Origin: Cristatella mucedo
Lineage: Eukaryota > Bryozoa > Phylactolaemata > Cristatellidae
Direction of reading: 5' to 3'
NCBI GenBank assembly: GCA_009760855.2
Contig: WPIO01000064.1
Span: 1,937,501-2,001,500, forward strand
Length of the DNA: 64,000 bases
Below the pieces are notes generated by a model. That model saw only the letters and a program-made list of their open reading frames with translations, ran no database searches and was not told where the DNA came from. The translations under genes and the position numbers were made by a program. Positions within the stretch are counted from its first letter, which is position 1, and every line of letters starts with the position of its first letter. Below, piece by piece: positions 58,656-64,000 of the stretch.

Positions 58656-58657
<2 letters not shown>

Positions 58658-58659
58658 GA

Positions 58660-58790
58660 GGATTTGCTCCAGTACTTGCATGCCTATATTAAGCTATTCG
58701 ATTATTCACCACGCGCGCGCGCGCGCGCGCGCGCGCGGATTTGCTCCAGTACTTGCATGCCTATATTAAGCTATTCGATTATTCACCACT
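58660..58790. repeat. tandem duplication separated by (CG)n
   Basis: ggatttgctccagtacttgc plus 32 following bases occurs at 58660 and again at 58737, with (CG)14 between the copies and (CA)n directly to the left. Confidence 0.9.
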
Positions 58791-58969
58791 ATCATAGCAT
58801 AACTTCCCAATAAAAGTCTTACCAGATCAGCCTTGCTTTAACAAGAAAAGAATTCGTGGCATCTGATATTACCTATGAACATACTGATGGCTGGCTCAAT
58901 ACTGACATACTAATTGATTCCCGATGCAAAAGGTTGGGGGAAAACCTATTCTCTCTCCAATAGTCTAAA

Positions 58970-59085
58970 ATTGTGCATGTTACCTACCAATAACCATTAA
59001 ATCCGGCTTCCTTTACGGCATTTGTCAAGTGCCTAGAAAATGATTAAGCTATCTGAGGGCGCCACACAAATGAAAGTATCTATTA
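58970..59085 (+). mobile_element. LINE 3' tail
   Basis: acctaccaataaccattaaa, then cggcatttgtcaagtgccta and gaaaatgattaagctatctg, then agggcgccacacaaatg. Confidence 0.6.
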
Positions 59086-59089
59086 ATTA

Positions 59090-59260
59090 AAGAGATGAAG
59101 TCCGTCATGCGGCAAGATGGCGCACTTGTGTCACGTGGCAAGTTGGCGAAGCAATGTCTTCCGTGATCAGTACTTCCGAGAGTGACATATAATAGACGTG
59201 TAATGTACATCTACTGTGACTCAGCAAAGCAAGTCCACAGGCAGTGAGCTGCTCGTTATT
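59090..59260. repeat. dispersed repeat, copy 2
   Basis: Counterpart of 53835-53972: gaagtccgtcatgcggcaag, atggcgcacttg, ctactgtgactcagc, aagtccacaggcagtgagct. It carries extra sequence in the middle. Confidence 0.65.
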
Positions 59261-59989
59261 ATTACTTTTACTATTTTGCCAACCACCCAGAAATGAACGG
59301 CAGGATGATTTAGCACCATTTAGCTCAACCTTCATGCTTCAGCAAGCGATACTGCGACCACTCGTGAATTGTGCGGACATCTTCGAAGAGACTGGCATGC
59401 CATTAAAGGCGCTTACGTACTGAATCTTGGATGCTCCTATTCACACTTGCTGAAGAAGCCATCGGCCGTAGCTGTACCGGCGAGTTCCAGCTAGGCTTGC
59501 TGACCACATCAGCAGAATGGAACATCTGTACACCAGGGAAAGAGTTGTACACTGCAGACATACTATCAACCATCTGCAACAAATCACGTGCATCGTTTGT
59601 ACACTAAGCTTCGGCCCTCTACCATCCTCTGGCAGTAGCCAAAACAAATTGGTGCTTTTGCAGCTGCAGAGAAGCCAACTAACTAGCCATGCAATCAAAA
59701 AGTCCTTGCAAGTCCTTTCGTAGCATTTATGGTGGTCGCTAGGTTCTGCCTCAAAGGTAGCAGTGCATGCATACCATCAACTTGCGAATGCTACAATGAA
59801 CCCAGCTCCAACACACTGCTATTCTCGACGTCATGAAATGACAACAGCCAACGAATCTATTTTTACACCCATGTACAATGTAACGTTTAGCTGCACACGC
59901 CTTGGTGGCTTAGCTAAGAGGTGCATTGGTGGCAGACATTTGCAAGTGCTGCCTTGTGTCCTAACTGCAGGATCAGCAGCAACATGATT

Positions 59990-60148
59990 GCCCCTGGGTC
60001 TTAGCCAAGGAGTGCTCACTCTTCACACCCGAGTTGTGGGTTCGATTCCAGTGGGGTTTGCTCCTTTATTGCACACTACAAGCAGTGAGAGCCAGTATGG
60101 CTTCTGAAGCTTTATAAACGAGGCTGTTGAATCAGCTAACGTTTTTGT
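59990..60148 (+). mobile_element. tRNA-derived SINE, family A
   Basis: A box tcttagccaaggagtgctca and B box gggttcgattcc (60038-60049). Diverged body (tgctcctttattgcacacta) and end gctgttgaatcagctaacg. Confidence 0.78.
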
Positions 60149-60526
60149 AGTCTCTGCAAGGTGCTTTTGCTCTAGAAAGTGATAAAAGCCGCCTCACCAG
60201 TGCATTTGAAAATGTCGGAGCAAAAGTGCACAGCTGGTGCCATTGCCACAGGCTATTTGATAAAAGGAAACATCGGTAGCGCACAGGTCGCAAACTATCG
60301 GCCGCCCCTGATCTGTACACTTTTTTTTTTTTTTTACAGAACAATGGTTAAGGCCTGATTGAGCCACATACATACCAGGTAACTATGTGGCCACTCAAAG
60401 CCTCCACGGCCACACGACAAAGCTAGCCTTGCTTGGGCAATCAGGAGGGGAGGGGCATGCCCACCTATGCAAAGAAATGCTGGTGACATGCATCTCTTAC
60501 GGTAAAAGGGATGCAAAAGTGCCTAA

Positions 60527-60602
60527 TATTATTATTAATATATCATTTGTAGCTAGAATCTTGATATAACTTAATCCTGATTCAGGCACTTCACATATGC
60601 CA
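60527..60602 (-). mobile_element. LINE/SINE 3' tail, minus strand
   Basis: attattattaatatatcatt, then ataacttaatcctgattcag and gcacttcacatatgcc. The unit aggcacttcacat is then repeated twice up to 60640. Confidence 0.5.
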
Positions 60603-60654
60603 CATGGCAGGCACTTCACATTCCATCAGGCACTTCACATTGCAAAGAATTAGC

Positions 60655-62160
60655 TACCTAACCAAACCTCACACCTTGCTAGTAAGTGGCAGTCTGGCTT
60701 TAGAGATAATCACTCCACAAAGTCAGCATTGGTTAGGGTATACAACGACCTACTTAGGAATGCAGACATGGGTAGAGTGTCTCTGCTTGTTTTGCTCGAT
60801 CTTTCGGCAGCTTTTGATACCATAGATCACAAAGTTCTTCTAGAGCGCCTTTCATCTCGCCTGGGCATCACTGGCACTGCTCTGCAGTGGTTCAGGTCCT
60901 ATCTCAGTGAGAGACTCCAGAGTATTGACGTGAATGGACAAAGACCATCTGAAGTACCTCTAAAATATGGAGTACCTCAGGGCTCTGTGCTAGGTCCGGT
61001 CCTTTTCACCGTTTATACTCTCCCTCTCGCTGATGTGATTGCCAAGCACAATCTAGGCTTTCACTTCTATGCGGACGACACTCAGTTGTACCTTTGCTTT
61101 GATCCCTCCCAGCCTTCGAGCACCTCAAATTCTCTCAACTCACTTGCTGCATGCATTGATGACATTCGTACATGGATGGCAGAACATTTTCTAAAACTAA
61201 ACGATGATATAACTAACTTACTAGTTATGGGCAAACCCAGTGTGATTCAGAAATTGGAAAGGCTGACTCTTAAAAATGGCTCTGTCAGCATATCTCCAAT
61301 TGAATCAGCTAGAAATCTAGATGTCATGTTCCAAAGCAACCTCTCGTTAGACGACCATATCAGCTCCACAGTCAAATCTGCCTATTTTCAGCTTCATAAA
61401 ATTGCTAAAATTCGGGCTTGTTTAGATAAGGATACCACGTCCAAGTGGGTCCATGCATTCGTGACATCTCGCCTCGACTTCTACAACTCACTGCTTACTG
61501 GCGTACCAGGATGTGCGATCAAGCGATTGCAGCTGGTGCAAAACTCGGCAGCTAGGCTTGTCTATCGTGAGCGTCACAGTTGCCACATCACACCACTTCT
61601 CGCCGACCTGCACTGGCTACCAGTCAAGCAACGGATTGACTTCAAGGTTTTGTCGCTCACTTTTAGGTCCCTTCATTCTATGGCTCCAGCCTATCTCTCA
61701 GATATACTACCCCATCAGGCCAAGCATCGTCCCACCCGCTTTTCGGAATCCAACAGTCTAGAAATACCTCGTACAAACCTCAAATCCTTTGGAGACCGTG
61801 CATTTAGTTCATGTGCTCCCAAAGCCTGGAACTCCCTCCCGACCTGTGTCAGAACATCCCCTGACCTGACCACATTTAAAAGGAACTTAAAAACACCTAT
61901 TTAGGACAGCATTTAGTGGGTCCCTATGATTCGTCCTTCCTGTGCTTATGCGTGCTGACACTCTGCATGCTGCCACAAACCACATGTGCATGCTGACCCT
62001 GTGCATGTCACCCCTAACCATATTATTCATTTTGTTTGTTTTTCAAGCATGATTTTACTAACCATTCAATTGCATTTCCCTTTACAGCAAATGTAAAGCG
62101 CCTAGAAAGAGATTAAGTTCTCTGAGGGGGCTTTATCAAGTGCATTATTATTATTACCTA
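60655..62160 (+). mobile_element. LINE (CR1/L2-like), 5'-truncated, most complete reverse transcriptase
   Basis: The frame 60729-61904 encodes the C-terminal two thirds of a non-LTR reverse transcriptase. Visible landmarks are LLDLSAAFDTIDH (RT block A), GVPQGSVLGPVLFTVYTLP (block B) and FYADDTQL with the catalytic YADD at 61068-61079. The downstream thumb region reads RLVYRERHSC, DLHWLPVKQRIDFKVL and AWNSLPTCVRTSPDLT. A 2-base deletion near 61892, compared with the copy ending at 50178, truncates the last residues. Tail: atgtaaagcgcctagaaaga, a hairpin, then (ATT)n to 62160. The 5' end, including any endonuclease domain, is missing. Confidence 0.9.
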
Positions 62161-62199
62161 GCTCTGTCTCGGTTAAATAATTGCGATTCTGTTTTGGCT

Positions 62200-62830
62200 G
62201 GGCTACCGAAAAAAGCCACTGCGCCACTACAGCTGGTGATGAATATGGCTGCAAGGTGTTAAAAAAAATCTCGAGGTTTGACCACGTGTCTCCTTTGCTG
62301 AAAGAGCTTCGATAGTTCCCGGTTGATCGATGGATACAAGAGTAACCGTCTTACTCCGACCCACAAGACAGGGCGCCAGGGTTTGACTCCTTAATACATA
62401 ACGGCACTGCTACACATGTTTCTGCCTCTGCATGCACTCCGGTTCTGGACGGACAATACATGAGCTGTTTCGATCTTGCTCTTTAAGACCGTTGACAGCC
62501 GAAGCTTTTGCCCTGCAGGTTCTAGACTGTGGAACTCGCTTCCACAATTCTTATCCAACGACAGCAACTCTCATGCTGCCGACTAAGGCACATCTTTCCA
62601 AGGGTCCTGAGCAGCTACTTCCATGCCACTCACTACCTCAACTGCTCTCCTGACTCAATTATGCTTCTCACTTACTTTTGGTTGCTTGAGATGAAGTCTG
62701 TTGGCTAGCGAATGCGTACCGAAAGCTGCTTAGGCTTTGAGTGTAGAAAACTCTTCTGCCTAAAACTCGTCTTTGTAGCTTAGTAGGGTTACAGACTGCG
62801 ACACATTGCAGCCTTCATTCTAACCAAGAA
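62200..62830 (+). mobile_element. fragment of a second, older LINE family
   Basis: ctacagctggtgatgaatat (LQLVMNMAA) and cgtgtctcctttgctgaaag (HVSPLLKEL-like) are a CR1/L2-type thumb segment different from the main family. The 3' part (gagatgaagtctgttggcta, aaagctgcttaggctttgag) matches 13090-13150. A related piece, ctacagctagtggctaccat, lies at 19786. Confidence 0.55.
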
Positions 62831-63422
62831 GACGGCCATCTTTTCGTTACAAATTCCTTGTTTGTGAAGTGCTAGCAACACGCCTTCTTCGAGCAACACG
62901 CCTTGCTTCCACACCCACGGAATTGCACAGTAACACTTACTGCTGCAAAGAAGGCCGGAGGAAGAATCGATGAGGGCCAGACGCATAGTGGAAAACCCCT
63001 ACCTTGTATAGCATTTCTGCAAAGTGTTATGCTCTAAGAGCCCTGCTCGCCGGTAGCCGTATAATGTGGAGATAATTTCCATTGCTAGCTGCTTACTTTC
63101 TGAGCCGCTAGGCCTCTGCTGGCTGCAGCTGCCTCGAAAATATGCCTATTTCGGAGCACGCAAGTACCCATCGACACGTGACTGTTACATCCACCTGTGG
63201 CCCTACGAGGCCACGGAAACCAAGTGGTAGCTCCACTGAAGTATTGTCAGTGGTAACATTCAAAAATCCTGTAGATCCATGAGCACAATCGGAAGTGCAC
63301 TTGGCATGCACAGTAAGCAATTGGCAAGCTACACATGACAGCAAGGCACGTTTAACTTGGCATACAGAGCGCCTAGACAAAACTGCACCGGGGAGAAGAC
63401 TTTGCACCATGACTCGACGAAC

Positions 63423-63565
63423 CTTGTACTGGCTGTCTGCTGCAGACAGGCTGTCACCATAGCCAAGACCCGGCGTCGGCAGCATTGTGGGCAACAGCGG
63501 CTGCATGGGCATTGCTGCATGCTGACCTAGCATGGGATTAGGCCATTCTTGCGACACCATCCTTG
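63423..63565 (-). CDS. right-edge gene, next exon: Met/Pro/Leu-rich segment
   Basis: The acceptor TTCGTTGTAG|CA is in phase with the preceding exon's leftover G, giving an Ala codon. It encodes RMVSQEWPNPMLGQ, then AAMPMQPLLPTMLPTPGLG, then a segment ending DSQYK. A modest donor (ACAAG|GTTCGT) follows at 63422. If it is not used, the frame stays open for about another 104 residues to a stop near 63108, with a clear change to Cys/Val/Ser-rich composition that looks less like the same protein. I favour splicing but cannot decide. The low-complexity style matches the upstream exon. Confidence 0.5.
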
Positions 63566-63745
63566 CTACAACGAACCAAAGATACTTAACGTCAAGCCAC
63601 AATCGGGCATTCAGACACTCGGACTGATTTGATCGCTGCAAGATTGGGGAAACAAAGCTATAAGCGCAAAATAAATTCGACAAAGCCATGTCGATTGAAC
63701 GAGCGATTGCAATTAAACAATAAGGGCAAGATGATTGGGACGTAC

Positions 63746-64000
63746 CAGGAAAAGCAGTCCATATGCTGCTCGCTGGAGCCGGGGAAACGGTCGGCGGGTG
63801 CAGATGCATCGGCTTGTCGACAGCCGCCATAACTGGTGTGCCGAAAACCGCGGCGCCACCATAAGCCGTGGCCGCTGCTGCTGCTGCACTCAATGGCTGC
63901 AGTGGCAGCTGCTGCTGTTTCCTCTGCAGCCGCTCCGTGCCGATCGGCCTCTGCGAGCCCTGCGCCGGCCCTGGTACGGCGGCCGCGTGCGGCCTATCCT
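63746..64000 (-). CDS. right-edge gene, internal exon (partial): low-complexity Q/A-rich protein
   Basis: An open frame runs from the window edge to a good donor, CCTG|GTACGT at 63746. It encodes a stretch with RPIGTERLQRKQQQ, a run of alanines, AYGGAAVFGTPVMAAVDKP and then HPPTVSPAPASSIWTAFP. No catalytic or fold-defining motif is visible. Q/A/P-rich segments of this type are common in RNA-binding and transcription-related proteins, but that is composition only. The upstream part lies outside the window. One base is left over at the donor and the next exon supplies two. Confidence 0.6.

Overview
The window is animal nuclear DNA, not bacterial. It has GT-AG introns of about 0.9 to 7.6 kb, very long di- and trinucleotide microsatellites, dozens of non-LTR retrotransposon (LINE) remnants, tRNA-derived SINEs and short hAT-type DNA transposons. 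It looks like a repeat-rich invertebrate with a large genome. I cannot name the phylum: the evidence is repeat content and gene style, and no diagnostic gene was recognised.

The main gene is on the minus strand and can be assembled from seven exons spread over 46785 to 18171. It begins in a CpG-rich block (about 46.45-47.72 kb) with an ATG and a signal peptide. It then encodes three CUB domains, each split by an intron near its middle, with all four canonical cysteines present in each. Codon phase matches at all six junctions and the total is a multiple of three. The predicted product is a secreted or membrane-tethered glycoprotein of about 534 residues. Exons, 5' to 3': 46653-46785, 40907-41102, 35816-36015, 30963-31326, 23086-23345, 21957-22155, 18171-18423.

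A second minus-strand gene enters from the right edge. Its exon 63746-64000 joins 63423-63565 in phase. It encodes a Q/A/P/M-rich low-complexity protein that I do not recognise.

Everything else is repeats. One dominant LINE family encodes a reverse transcriptase with a YADD motif and ends in a strong hairpin followed by (ATT)n. Its best copies are 60655-62160 (+), 49236-50415 (+), 47741-49235 (-), 14880-16095 (+), 16610-17296 (+), 25580-26550 (+) and 51755-52285 (+). One tRNA-derived SINE family (A) ends in a conserved pyrimidine-rich tail. A second (B) carries a copy of the LINE hairpin tail. Three short hAT elements (1194-1382, 8246-8429, 38401-38589) closely resemble the SPIN-type family known for horizontal transfer; one has a perfect 8-bp target duplication inside a LINE, and another has a paralogous empty site in this same window near 32.63 kb.

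Layout: 0-17.3 kb holds nested LINE, SINE and hAT fragments with no gene seen. 17.8-47.7 kb is the CUB gene, with its introns full of repeats and microsatellites. 47.7-62.2 kb is LINE-dominated, with AT-rich stretches that hold nothing recognisable. 63.1-64.0 kb is the 3' part of the right-edge gene. All calls are by eye, without database searches.
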